Assembly (NCBI GenBank): GCA_036877525.1
Contig: JAZGTH010000075.1
Location: 3,164,501-3,228,500 of the forward strand
Length of the DNA: 64,000 nt
Reading direction: 5' to 3'
Origin: Chromobotia macracanthus
Taxonomy: Eukaryota; Chordata; Actinopteri; Cypriniformes; Botiidae
Within the stretch, counting starts at the first letter, position 1. Every line of letters begins with the position of its first letter. The position numbers and the translations under genes were made by a program. The notes under the pieces were generated by a model. It had not been told where the DNA came from and searched no databases. It was given only the letters and a program-made list of their open reading frames with translations. Below, piece by piece: positions 39,201 through 53,809 of the stretch.

Positions 39201-42200
39201 TAACCTAAAATCTTGAAGTGTCTTTACTTAAGTGACACATGTTCTTAAATTATATTAACTTTTTTAATTAAACATTTAAAGGGATAGTTCACCCAAAAAT
39301 GACAATTCTGTCATTTACACAATCCTTCTGTATGACTTTCTTTATTATGTGGAACACTTTGTTGCCATACAATATACCGTATATATATACATAGTCAGTT
39401 TGCTATAAATAACTTATTTTGTCTGTAACATTGTGTATGTTTGCACTATAATCACACTAGAGTTTTGGAACCGTTTCTTTAACACAAACTTTAACACTAG
39501 TTTTGTCACTGTCGCCTTTGTGAAAGAGTGAAAATATGCAGGTTTATAAAACAGCGTCAGGGAGTGTGTGATTTAGTTCTGTGGTCATGATGTGATGATG
39601 TGAAAATAAGATTGTGTTTGTGTGTGTGAACGCTGGTGAACGTGACAATCACAGAAACTTTTCTGCTGTTTCTGCATTAGACCACCATAGAAAGCTTCCC
39701 CAGCAGTGCTTCTCCAATCAAAGATCCAGACCGACTTCTGCAGGACGTGGACATCAATCGTCTGAGGGCGGCTGTCTTCCGTGACGTTGTGAGTAAATCT
39801 TGTGTGGTTCCTTTAAATGTTTTATTTAAAATTGAGATTATACACACTGACCTGTGAAGATAAAATATCTGATTATACATTATATTTTCTGGCTGTCAGA
39901 CTTAGGGGAACATGTCTGTATGTGATGTGATGAACTGAGGGTAACTGAACAAGAACATTTGGATAACCTTGAGAAAACTTTTAGAAAATGATATCCAATG
40001 TTCTGAGAACATTCCCTGTTATCTGGGTGACTCCATAATAATATTACTAAATATTGTAACAGCCAGGAATTCTCTTTACATTTCTACATACAAAATTTGA
40101 AGCGTGACTGTACCATTTGTACATATAACAAATCTTCTTTGCATGACATGTCACATATTGTCTGGTAATATCCTCTGCTGATGTTGTGTTTCACAGGATG
40201 ACAGTAAGCAGGCTCAGTTCCTGGCTCTTGCTGTTGTCTATTTCATCTCCGTCCTCATGGTGTCTAAGTACCGGGACATCCTGGAGCCCCAGCGGGAGAC
40301 GGTCAGGTCAATCAGCCAATCAGGAAGAGGCATTCGACAGGAGATTAATTCCCCTACCAGCACAGGTGTCGTACTTCTGGGTCATGTTTTATTTGTTGAC
40401 ATAGCTTACTGACACATTTGCAAACTAAAAGCATGTTATTTTAATGTACTCATTTCAGTTTCTTCTTTTGCATTAAAATATATTGCAATAGCAGTAGTTC
40501 ATTAGCATGTTTTATAATGCACACCGCATTCTTCCTGCACATTATCCTGCAAAACTGCAGGTCCCCACAGGGCCTGTCTCAGACTGCTGTCAAACACACA
40601 TTGCTCTTCACCACCTCCTGCATCTATAATTCATAAACTGCACTAATTATCTCGCATAAAATGCGAGAACGTGTGTGCGCTCTTAAAGGAATTCACTGTC
40701 TGTGCATGTGAAGCACACTTGGCCTCCCAGCTAACAGGCAACGTTCTCAAAACATTCTCTAAAAGTTCTTTAAAGTTATCAAAAACTTAATTCATGTTGT
40801 ACATTGTCTATATGAAAAACGTTATTCTTAAGTTGTTACAAGGTTTAACCACCCAGGCAATAACGTTAATACAGTGCCTAAAAAGAGATGTTTTTAACGT
40901 TCCTATTACATTCAAAATAACATTTTTAATGTTTTTGTTATGAATAGAAATGTTAAGAAAAATGTTCTTACAACCTAAAATTGTTAGCTGGGCTTAAACC
41001 ACAGGAACGTTCAGTAGTTGGAGTCTGAGAGTGTGGGTGCAGCACGGGGCTGAAATGAATGTGTTTGCAAGCAGGGTTTTGTTGTGAAAGTTGTGAAGGA
41101 CGGGAAACGGCAGAACAGAGTGAGAGGCAAACAGAATCTAGAGTATAAAGAGAAAAGACGCCTGGTGGAAGAACATTGGGACGCAGGGCAGCGATGCTAT
41201 TTTCAGCCCCATCTGTCAGAGTCCATTAGAAAGACAATCCACCAGAGGAGAATGAGATCATACCGTCTCAGACACTGCACTGAGACACTCCCATAAATTT
41301 AAGAGAGAAAAGGCAACGGGTGGGAATTTTTCCCAGCAGCAGGTAGCATGATTGCCTGCCCCCAGATCTCCATCCGTGGCTAAATCGGGCCCCGCTGACC
41401 TTGTTACAGACCCACAATGAATATTGTTGAGAGAGGCCCAACATCTGGAGAACAACAGGGTCAGAACAAACAAGAGATTGAAAACTGAAGAATATGGGAA
41501 GAGTAGGAGCGGGTTTATCTTATGTAGAGTTGGGTTGTTGTGGAAGGACAGAAGCTCTCCACTTTCATTGTGTTCGGATGAATGTGGTTTTCTAGGTGAA
41601 AGAAAACAAAATAATTTGTGAAGGTTTTATAAATGCATGACCTGCACTTAATTAATCCGTTTTAAAGATAATGCTAATGAGGTCCAGATACACATAAATA
41701 GGAACACTTGTGGTTTGTGTTATTGTGGGGTTATTGGTTAGGATGTACAGGTCTAATAAGTACAGTAGTGTTTCTCAACCGGGGCGAAGGCCACTAGAGG
41801 GCCTCAACAGGGGCCTCAAGATGACTTAAAATTATTTATAATAAGACAAAACAAGCATGTAATTAAGGTAACTGAAAAGATATTTCTTAGTGTTTGATCA
41901 TTTTTACAACAAATATACATCTTTTGTATATTTGTTATACCTACAGTTATACCAAACTCTAGAATATTTCATTTGGTAGAAAGTTTGAGGGGGCTTCAGA
42001 TATTGTTGTGGACAATGAGGGGGGCCTTGAAGTTAAAAAGGTTTAGATCCACAGTATGCAAGGCTTCGACCCTTAGTGTGTGTAAAGCCTTGAATCAAAC
42101 TTTCATTGTTTTTAAATGAAGAGGAGGCCCTGATGCTCTTTTTTCTCTTTTTGCTGTTTACATGGAGACAGGAAGTAAATGTTGGTTGTATGTGGCAGTA

Positions 42201-45200
42201 AAGAGTCTATTCTGTTCTGTTCATTCTCTGCTTTATGATCTGTGACCCTCAGAGAACCCTTCAGCTTTTTCAGCTGACCGTAAGGAAGCCGCAGAAGAGT
42301 CACGCCCGGAGACTTCCCTCCCTCATTCTGACTCAGGACTGGGTGACGATCAGGTTTCCGGTGTCATGAATGGGGCCGATCTAGATCTCTGCATCCGGGG
42401 TCCGAACGGCATGAGTGGCCTGCTGTGCACTCTTTCCCCTGAGGTCAAATCACAGGAGAACCTGACTGTTCCATCAGCTGTGGAGCACCTCCAACTTTCC
42501 TCCTCCATCTCCAGCATCAGCCAGGCCAACAAAGGCATCAACGTCAAAGAAATCCTAAAGAGCCTGGTGGCAGCCCCTATGGGGACCACGGAGAGCGGGC
42601 CGGACCCCCTGCCCTACCCTGATCACCTGACCATGAAGAGAGAAGCTCAAGCCATGTTACCCATGCAGTTCCATTCCTTTGACAGGTACTGTCTTCTCAC
42701 TGTTGTGCAGTAATATTAACCACCACCAGGTGGCAGCAAAATCAACACATCAACCTGGATGTCAACCATAAAAACCAAAAGATGATTTGGTTTTAGTTTA
42801 TTTTAATGTTTCTTGTCACCAATAGCACTACAGTAGCCCATTTAATGCAGATGTGTACGTGCGAGTCCCTTAAAAGTTTGGTGACCTTTTCTGGGCGTAT
42901 GTGATCCTTTCCGTGCCTTTAAAAGCTACACAATACATCACAGTCAGCTGTGATGAATACCTGGATTAGTTTTTCCCTGAGGGATGGCCATAATGATTCT
43001 CTTAGTCATAAGCAACCCATAACTCACTTTAAATTCCCTATACTCCCTATCACAGAGAATTGCTGTGTTTAAAAATGTCCCGGCGATGTGTTTGAGGCAT
43101 GTTTACATACTGAGGCCAGATAAAGTCTCTGCGTGATTTGTCTCCGCTCTTAAGACACGTTTGCAAAGCTGTTGCTCTTCATGGTTGGACAAAATCAATA
43201 CATATAAACAATAATTATATAATGAAGAGAAACATTTTGTCTTCAGTTGTATTAAATTATTTAATTGGCTTATTCTGGCTTTAGCTGAACTTTACTCCCA
43301 AAACAACCATCTGATATTTTGCTTTAAGTTTGATTGCTAAAATTGTAAATTTCAATACGATTGGCTTACTGTTAAACCACTGTTTGTTAACCAGGGGTCC
43401 GGGGCCTCAAAAAACTTAAATTGAGGCCTCAAGATGACTTAAAGTTATTTAAATTAAGACAGAGCAAGTGTTAAAATAAGCTTAAACAACTAAAAATCAA
43501 GATATTTTTAGTGTTTAGTTATTTTTGTAACAAATATACATCTTTATAGTTAAACCAAGCTACAGAATATTTGATTGGGTAGAAATAGAGTGGGGGGGGG
43601 GACTTAAAATCAAAAAGGATCTTTATGGAAATTAGTAGGTTGTAAATTTGATATTCTAAATCACAGTATATCCTGTTTGTTGGCAGGATTAAGCACATGA
43701 TGAGAAAGGTCTAAGAACAAAAATATTAGTGACAAAGAAATATTAAAAATAAAACATGCATCAGACATTATGCTGAAACGGCAGTGTATGACTTTTGCAT
43801 GACTGCATTAACAGTGTGTCTCTCCCAGCTGAGATGGCCAAACCACAGGAGAACAGAAGCACTGCTCCTGCTGTAATGTATGCAGCCACCACCATGTCAC
43901 AGATGAGGCTGTCCACTGACTAGTAAAGGTGTTCTGTGTGTGTCTCCGGGGTGTTGATGTTAGATTAAACAGAAGCGGCCCACCGTGCCCTTCGTTCTCT
44001 TCCTGTCGTCCTCACCCCTCAGCGCCCTAATGGGGCCTGGCAGGCAGAAATGAGTTGCCGTGGAGAAGTGTATTATTTTTGAAATGCTTTCACACAGAGC
44101 GTCCTTCATGCCGCTCGCTCTAGCGTACTTTAATGTCATCTGCGGGTCCTGAAATGGCTGTGTCTAATTGTTTGCCACCTGCCACTGAATGAGCTGCCAG
44201 GCTCGGACGGTTTTCTCTGATGGTCTGTCAGATCTTCAGTAGATTGAGAGTGACAACATCAAACAATCTCTCAAATACAGGAGAGATGATGGGAGACCCC
44301 CAGCCCACTATTCTGGAACTGTCCAAAGGTGATTTTGTTTCAATTAGTGATAAATAACTGTGTTTGCGAATGCAGCACCAGGAGGAATCTGAACATGTTG
44401 GTGTGGATTCAAAGAAACATTGCGATAACTAATAAAACCATACAATTATTATTATCAAGATTGTTCTTTTGATATGACTGTAATTGTAATATGCATTTTA
44501 AGTCAGCTTTTTGTATTATTTATATTATAGCCAAGATTTTATTCAAAGCAAGTCAATTAAACTCCTGGTAAAAAATATACGTATTGGATAATTCATAAAT
44601 CATTCACAAGCAATGAATAATGAATGAGGAGCGTTTATATTTTATTAGTACACTTTTTATCAGTCTAATACTGTCAGATCTAGCTATCAAATACCTGCAA
44701 GAAGATGTTATGAGCACTAAATAGTGAACATGGAGGGGGGAAGCAACGGTGGGTAGATCTTCAAGCTCTGCTAAGTGCTGACTGATCAGACCCAAGCTAA
44801 GTCTCAATGATCTGAAACAGTTACTCTTACAGCAAGTACATATATAGCTAGGGCCTACAAAAATAAGTGCATAAGTCACAGACATTGAAACACATGTAGG
44901 AGTTGGAGGATCTGCTGCATTTGCAGTGCTGAGAGGAAGCACGTGTCACACAATGTTTTTGTTTCCTCGCATGCAATCTCCTCTGTCACGGCACCACGTT
45001 AAGCGAGTACCATGTACAAGTGCTCTCATGTCTTTATCCTCTCTGTACAGCGTCTGTCGGGGTTCGAGGCGCGTCAAGAAGCGTGGCAGGCAACAGTATA
45101 AACAGATCTGTGCTACATCAGCGCAATCGCGATAAAATGCTGATAAAATATCGTGTATCTGATAAAACAGATACACGATATATCGAGCGAAATATCGTTC

Positions 45201-48200
45201 AGTCCTTCGAAACACTAACCAGCTAACCATTTTAGGTTGTAAGAACATTTCCTTAGCTTGGTTATAAAAACCTAATTTAAAATATTTTAATTCGGTAATG
45301 TTTTTAATAGGTTTCACCAACAACTTAAGAATAACGTTTTTGATGTATGAAATATAACGTTAAAAAACTTCCACCAATGTTACTGCAAGAACGTTTTTGA
45401 TAAGTTCAAGAGAACTTTTAGAGAACGTTAGAGAACATCTTTCTGAGAACGCTCCTGTATGCCGGGCTGACTTTACTATGGGCTTTTCTTAGATTTTTGA
45501 TCTGCACAGACCAAAACGTGTGTGAATATCTCTGGAGGGGTGAAGAGTTTAAGACTGTCTCATATTCAGATGATCAGTCCCCCAGGACCTCATGTGACTT
45601 TCTGCTGTGGCTATAAATAAGCAGGAAAACCATATTTATTTGCTGCCAAGTTGATCAGTATTTTTAGCTTCTTTTCTGAATCATTGAATAAATCATTTCT
45701 TATCATGTTAAGTGGGTATATTTAGAGTCAATTTTTCTTGAATTAGCTTTCAACAGATTGCAGCTGGGTTGTGTTAAGAGGGTCAGGCAAGGCTAGAAGA
45801 CAGTTCCCAGGTAACGTTCTCAGAACGCTGGCTAACATTCTGTAACATTTCTCATAAAGTTATCAAAATCATTCTTGCTGTAACATTAGTAGAACGTTTC
45901 TTAACATTATATATCATATATCAAAATGTTATTCTTCGTAGTTAGGGGGGCATTTTAAAAACGTTGCAGAATGTCTGAATGTTCTTATAACCTAGAAATG
46001 CAATGTTTAAAAAATATGTTTTTAATGTTCCTATAACTTTCAAAGTAGCGTTTCTAATGTTACTAAAATTGTTAGCTGGGTTGGTACTGGTATTATATCT
46101 TTGGTCTGTTTCCTGTGACTGGAGTTTATTTTATTTAAAGACAAACCTCCAAAACGGATCTGCTATAGCAAACAGCAAATTTTGGCTGTACACCTGGAAA
46201 ATATCTCCAGATGAACTGAGTTCCAAGTTTGACATTATGTTGAGGTACAACACTGGACAAACAGCAGAGGAGAGAAACATACACTGAAAGTCACAAGTCT
46301 CTGCTTTTGGTTTGACTGTTTATTTGTCTTGTACGTTTAGCTCTGTTTGAGAAGTGGATGTGAGGTTGAGGTAACAAGAGCACAAGGTATTTGTTTAGTG
46401 TGCCAGTCTTTTGCTTGCCACTTCGGCCGTTCGGTCTGGCCACTTTCTGCCAACTTCCATTTGACTGGATTTTGGAAAACCAGCGTCAGTCTCCTCTATT
46501 TTACAAGCAATTATGCTTCTTTATGGATGTGAGTAAACTGGTTTGGTTTGCTTCTTTTTCTTTTCGCACTTGAAAAATCTGGAAGATTTTGTGGTTTGGA
46601 TGGCATCGCTTTCAGGAAGTGCTCTGTGAATGTTAACTGATTAGTTATGTTTTTATTCTTGTCAGCTAACCCGGTACCTTACCTTGTTTTGGCCAGGTTA
46701 TGAGGAAAATCTTCCAGCTGCATGAAATCACTCAGAGTTGATCTACAATCTCTTGTTTCTGTCTCATACAGGAGTGTGGTGGTGCAGGCCAAGAAGCCTC
46801 TGTCAGGCCCAACAGTGAATACAGTTGGTAGTTCGGGATCCAGTTGTGTTCTGGCCTCTGGCAGCACCCCAAACATATTTGCTGCTGCATCGACTACACC
46901 TAAAAGCATGATCAATACTACAGGTAAGCATTCCTCTTACCTGTCTATAAACTGCTCTTAAAGAAATGGTTCATTCAAAACTTCTCCATCTCCTCCTCCA
47001 TCATTCAATTTCTCCATTCAAAAAATCTCCATCATTTCCTCACCCTCATGTCATTCCAAACCTGTATGACTTTTCTTCTGTGGAACACAACAGAAGATAT
47101 TTTGAGAAATGTCTCAGTGGTTTTGTGTCCATACAAAGAAAGTCAATGAGTGTCAGTGTTGTCAGTGTTACAGGTTTGGACATGACATCAGGGTGAGTGA
47201 ATAATGGACCAGTTTTCATTTTTTTGGTGAACTGCCCTTTAATTGTAGATATAATGGTAACAGTCACTTTCTGTATTGTTAATTTTGATGTTTATTGGTG
47301 GTTGTGTGTAACTGAATTATCATGTTCCGCATTGCTAATCTCAGGGTAGTGAAAATTTCATTCCTAAACATTGAAACCAGGTGAAAATTAGATTTGGTTA
47401 CATGTCGTTTGGCCACTAGAGGACCCCCCTCACTGTATATTGCTACATTTCCATTCCACTCTAGTGAGTACCATAGATCCAGATGTCAGGGGAACCATTA
47501 CGAGGACTGCACTCAAATTAAGATAGGATCTGTAGAAGGTTTCAAGGCTGTTAGGCTGCCACATACACACAAGGAAGTTTATACCCACACTGAGACTCAG
47601 ATAGTAATGCACAGATAACAACAACAAAACAAAGCCCTAAATCTCAAAAGTCCTCATCAGCCTGTACATTGTGAACTTCAAGAGACGCTTAAGACTGGAA
47701 CTGTTATATACAACTTATGCCACTTTCTTACCTCATTAAGGTCTGTGTAGAACGCATGAGGGAAGTTTATTTGGGGTGAGGTTGAACTGGGTCATGTCGT
47801 ACCTCGAGCAGAATCCACCAGAACATGCCCCCCTCAGCACGCTGTATTTGTTGGTGGAAGGACCCTCATCTCTGACAGGACGATTGATGACTGTGTAATG
47901 CATTACCCCTCTTCAGATGTGACAGCTTGTGGTTTCTCAGGATGACAGTGTATTCCTGTCATGTATTTATCACCGGCTCTGTGCTGCACGGACGCTGTGG
48001 ACAGTGTGACAGTCTGACAGAGAGAAATTAGAGAAATAAAGATTCACTTTTACTTTGGTGATGAGAGTAATGGAGATTTTTTGTGTCTCAGGGCTGGTGA
48101 CATGCTAGTTATGTTGTTTGTGTTCCAAAACCAAGAAAAAGAAAACTTACATTTAACACTTTTATTCAAAACTTGTAGTGCATTCAAGCTATACATTTGA

Positions 48201-51200
48201 TCAGTTTGTGTGTTTCCTTGGAATTTGAACCCACAACCCACAGTGCTGTACCAACTGAGCAACAGGAACACCTGTAGATGTCTCTAGTGTTTTGGTTGAC
48301 ATTGATGTACTATTCAAATTTAAGCTGAATATTTGCAGTCTTTTATTAAAAAAGAATACGTTTAATCATGTTTTCCATAATATGGCACTTTAATAAACAT
48401 GAATTAATTGCAATGCTTTCATCTCAACCTGAACAACCCTGGCTATTGTATTGCCAACCTTGGTTGTAGAAAAGCCAGCTTTATGAGTATCTATGCACAT
48501 AAGTGTTTATTAATGTTCATATTGTTCCATTGCAATGGTTTTGTCAGTGCACCACTGCAGAAAAAGGTGTGATGTGTTTTTCTAACCTTCAGTTCCTCCT
48601 GGATCTTCTCACAGGAGCTACGGAATCATCTGCCTCATCCTCCAGCAGCTTTGTGAATGGAGCCACCAGTAAGAACCTGCCTGCGGTGCAGACCGTGGCT
48701 CCCATGCCTGAGGACACCATGGAGAACATGAGGTGAACTTCAGTGCTAACTTCAGTGTGCTTTAATGTGGAGAAGTATACAGCTTGATGCTTATCATAAA
48801 ACACAAAGTTCCAGTGCTGAAATCTGATTGAAGAGCCATGTTCAAAGGTATTGACCCCACATTGGTCAGTATTATTTGCACATAGCCTTGTCTGTATAAA
48901 TGGGAGAAAAACAAAGTGGATCAGACCAGTCACCACAACACTATAACACTTTTGTAGCCAATCGGCAATGGGGGGAGTGTCCGCCATCTGTTAGTGGTTA
49001 CATAGAAAGTTCATTATTTTGAGGGCTGTGCAATATAGGGTGATTGTTTGAGTGTCTGTTTTAAATATCAACAGCGTTTCTCAGAAATTGCTTACTGAAC
49101 AGTTAATGTAATTGTGTACAGCCTGGCTAAAGGTCATATTGTGGATAATTCTTTTATTTTTATTCATAATAATTATTAAACACTGGCATCTTGTATTGCT
49201 GCGGCCACCAACATTAACTCAAAGCTGTGTTACAGTTATCAGTGATTTTACCATGTTCAAAGGATTTCGTTGTAAAGCAGCTATGGTAAAATCACTGTAA
49301 AACACAACCTGGTTTATTACGTTAGTTAAACGCTTGTGAAGCGATTCGACACAAGAACTATTTTCTCTGTTGCCTTCAGACACATCTGTTCATCCTGTTG
49401 CAATACGTAGACCCACGTTTTCACCGTACAATAAACACCACAAGGGGGTATCAGCGCTCGTCTTTGTTATTTCATGTTTACACACATCGTGTCTTTTCCT
49501 TTGTTTAGAACAACCAGAAATGATCTTTTTCTGAACTGTTGTGGTTGAGACACCCCACACCTTACAAATCGCCTGTCCTCCCTCCGCCACCATCAGGTGT
49601 GTTTGTGAGCTGTCAGAACAGCCGCCCGGGCGCTAATGCAGAGAAATCAGCGTGTGTAGGTGTTTTGGAGAGCGTGTGGAAACTGCGCTGACCTCGGCTC
49701 CGTCTCTTCACCTTATCTAATGCTTTCTGACAGACATCTCACAGACACGCCACTGTCTGACTGCACAGGAGAAAGTGTGTGTGTGTTTGGCTCTCTTGTG
49801 TGCTCTCCAGGGGCCGCTGTGCTTCACACACTCACACACACACTCACACACATACACACTGTTTGTGGCTCCTCTACTGCCGCAGGAATCTCAAATCAGT
49901 TGCCATGGCAGCGGTAACCGAGAGCACTTACCGGGAGTCTAAAGTCAATGATGAAACTGTCTGGATGCTGAGACTCTGATGTCTAACCCACACTAGAGAT
50001 TCTTTTCTTCCTTATTTTCTCACACCTAGCTTTTATGATACACTTTAGCCTCCAAGATGAAATCCTTCGCAATAAAAGCTCGGCAGAAATCGCTCGCAAT
50101 AAAAGCTTGGCAGAAGAAATGCCGTGTTTTTTAACATTATGATCTAATTATTGTCTTAGTGATGAAGACAAGCAAATTTGCATTTTTTAATGCAACAAAG
50201 TCCCCAGTAGTTTTACGAAGTATCCTGTTGCCAAGGCAATATTGTGGTACAAAAGCTGCGTTTTAAACAGGAGACTTATAAATACAGTAGAACCATAACT
50301 ACTTTTATTTATGTAGCTACTGTAATGGGCTCTTGTAAAACTTTAATTTGTATTAATGTTATGCTTACAATAAACAAAGCCAATAAACGATACCATAAAT
50401 CTGTAAGTGCTACAGTAGCTACAACTGACAGCAGTAACATGTAAGGATAACTTGCTTAACTCTCATGCTGCAAACAGACAAGCATGAACAAGGCAGCATC
50501 TCTTAAAATAATAAGACAACAGCGGAATACACAGCACACAATGGCCCTGCTGTTAGGCCCTGCAACCAAACACAGTCAGTTTCATCACACATTTGCTGGT
50601 ATAGTGTTGTGAAGGTTACAATCTCCTCTGGTCTAATTCAACAACGGTAAATTCACTTAGTTCTTCTGCTGTTTTTGTCCTGCCTCTGTTTGGCATGTAT
50701 GTGTTTCAGTTTTCTGTAGCACAGATCAGGCCCTTTTGTTCACTGCCATAAACAAATATTCCTTCATATACCTTCATATACATGTAATCACTCTATAGGG
50801 ATGGGCTTCTTGTAGGGTCCTGAAGCAGTTGTATATCTTTTGCATGTTTAAAGAAAAACGTTTATTTGTGATGCAGGCCTATAAATTCCAGCTGTGTGTT
50901 TACCTGTAGTTGGTTACTAGCATGTGGTTCTGGTTTGGTCTGTAGTGATGGTTCACTGTAATTATGTTTTGCGAGCGTGTCAACAGTTATCGTCGGTTAG
51001 GTATAAATAATCCGGTTTTAATCAGACCTCTCTGACACACACTGTCTTGTGTTCTGTTTCTTTACAGCATCACCACTAAACTGGAGCGAGCTCTGGAGAA
51101 GGTCGCCCCATTACTGAGGGAGATCTTTGTGGACTTTGCTCCATTCCTGTCTCGTACACTGCTGGGCAGCCACGGCCAGGAGCTGCTCATAGAAGGTACA

Positions 51201-53741
51201 AGTGCCCCCTCACTGTCTTATACAGTATATAATGTATACATGTACATACACACACAAATGTAAATACACATTTAACTTCTTTATAGCATATATATCAGAC
51301 CTCTGTGTGTGTGTGTGTGTGTGTGAATATATGGGTATGTATATAGAGTTAGTATAGATGTCTATAATATATCCTCAGTCAGATGTGAAAAACACACTGC
51401 TATTTTTGAAATGGACTTCTCTTCTCTGGCTGGATGTGGTCATACACTCACACACGCGGTTCACATGGCAGAATAGTTTCTCTTTGCGCAGGAACTCACA
51501 CTTCACACTCTGTTTGTGGCTGTTTTACCTTGCGGTCTCAGAGGAAAATCACAGTGTACGTCCCTCTGCTCAAAGCCAGTTTGTTTAGACTCGCATTACA
51601 GTGCAGTGGAAATATGTGTCTACAGCTCGCGAAGCCATTTCACGAAAGAAACAAAAGTCAGCTTTTCTTTGAATTCAGAACTCTGCTGGTCTTTAACATT
51701 TAACAGGCAGTTTTCTGTCTTCATAGTCTAACTTAATCCTTATGTTAGGAACCTTCACGCAGGTTATGTTGACAGGTAAACAGGCGTGATGTTTAGTTTC
51801 ACAGCCTTTTTAGTAAAGGCTGTAATGTTCATTTTGTTTTAATAAAGAGGCTAATTGTCTTTAAGCTGTCAACAGTTTAAAATAACACAAAATGTTTATG
51901 GAGCAGCTAAACTTTAAAATGGACAATAAAATACGAATGCACTGTTTTTAAGTCTAATGACTTAAACCTTTAATGAAAATGCTGATTTGTATACATTTTG
52001 CTTGATCAGAATACGCGGCTACATTTGAATGGCCATCAAAAGAAAGATGATTTTTGTCCCCAGATGTAGTTCTGGCATTTACCAGTATGGAATAATAATG
52101 GGATCCTGCATGCCAACCAAACATAATAACGCAAGGTTTCGTTTTCCTGTAGTAACAGAATTAAGCGCATCCTCTAACCAATCATTCGTAACGCCATCCC
52201 CTAACTCACTGGTATTGGCTGTGTGACGTCATGCCGATCTTTCCAACAAATCCCAGCACAATCCGGGACCCATTACCGCGACTTCCTCAAAGAGGAATCC
52301 TCACCCTTCATTTATTTGTCCAATATGTATAACACCATCACCCCATCCTGAGACCAGAAGAAGAGATGTCTGTGTTCATTTTCCCTTCCTCTCTTCCTCA
52401 GTCTCTCACCAGTGCAGAGGCGCCCTATTTACCCGTAATTACCCCTCATCCATCACCCAGTCCGGCACTAGAGGTCAAGGTCCTGCCCTGCCCCCCTCTA
52501 GACACTCGTTCACATGGGGCAATTATGCCCCGCTCGCCCTCGGACAGCCTCTTAGCGCTCAGAGTGCGAGTATGAGGCCCCTAGGCAGAACACTACGCCC
52601 CTTGAGAGAGCCGCTCGCCCGAGTTTGCGATGCTACAGCCGTCCGACAATGTCACATTCACATCACTGGTGCTTAACCGGAAAGCTGAGCGACTTACTGT
52701 TTAAATAGATTGTATTTAGTTTGTCCAGCTGTGTGAGGCAGGTCAGTCCACCAGCAGATTTTGTAGGGACCCCTGTGGGGTCAGAGCTGAGTGTATTTCT
52801 GTATGAATGGCCCCAACTCAAATGAGACATAGAGATTGTTGGGACTTGAACTCTTGGCCTCTAAAATATTGCGGTCATAACTTTAAGGACTGAATGGTGT
52901 AGGAGCAATCATTCATGAACAGAGATGTTTAAATGGGTAACTAGATATGCTGAGCTTTTAGGCAGACAGAAGTAGACAGAATTTATAGGCCCATTTTACC
53001 ACAGATATGCGCATACAGTATGTAGTTAAATATTGGGTTGATTTGATATTGTCTTTCCAAAACGGATAGCCAAGATTTGCTACAGCGGTTCAACATGCTT
53101 ACTAGCATGCTGCTATAGAGATGTTTTTGGGTGGGTTCTAGGGTGTTTTGTTTGATATGTAAATGATGCTTAACTAGACCAAGTTTAAAAAGATCATTAA
53201 ATAAAAAAATCACAGAATGTTTACCTTGTTTATCAGTGAAGATATCTAATCATGCCGTATGTATTGTTAAGATAACTCTGAGAAGTGAAATTGCTTGAGA
53301 TAATATGAGTTTTCAGAGAATGAATATTAAATGAATCTTATTTTTACCCTAAACAGCAAATTGTCGTATTTATTTGTTTTCTTTGAAGCATAAATCTAAA
53401 TCTTTTAAACAGAATTTAGCAAAGTTTATGCATTAAACAATACAAATGATACTAAAGGGGTTAGAAAAGAGAACTTAATTCGAAAAACTCTGTGAAAACT
53501 GAGTTTAATCCTCACAATTCTACTCACGTAATGTTATCTTGTTTTAGGGATGATATAGATATTTACTGGGGAAAAAAGACGAGCTTTTTACTGTGTAGAT
53601 ATTCTCTTTCCATGCAAGTTTTGTTGTGTGTGTTTTTAAGTATAACTTACGTTTGTGACACAAACGTTCAGGACAAGTTATATTTATTTCTGTCTCCTGT
53701 ATGTCTTCCACAGAGCTCATTAAACCACATTCATGCTGCTT

Positions 53742-53809
<68 letters not shown>

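Larger units (their letters stand above)
40366..42252 (+). other. nbea: nbea intron 29
   Basis: It contains a reverse ACGTT element (40727-40994) and a hAT-like element (41767-42050). No exon matching the ~32-residue mammalian insert was found. Confidence 0.75.
42686..46771 (+). other. nbea: nbea intron 30
   Basis: It is 4.1 kb and holds a hAT-like element (43378-43625), a repeat-free block (44085-44295), a perfect hairpin (45148-45181) and two ACGTT elements (45218-45467 forward, 45806-46083 reverse). Confidence 0.75.
46924..48614 (+). other. nbea: nbea intron 31
   Basis: An Angel-like palindromic element (46963-47245) and a reverse SINE (48141-48273) were recognised. The remainder carries nothing identifiable. 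Confidence 0.75.

Noticed and set aside
40197..40365. A membrane-spanning segment in exon 29 (LALAVVYFISVLMV)
   Set aside because: The stretch is conserved in all NBEA/LRBA proteins, which are peripheral cytosolic proteins. It is better read as a buried solenoid helix.
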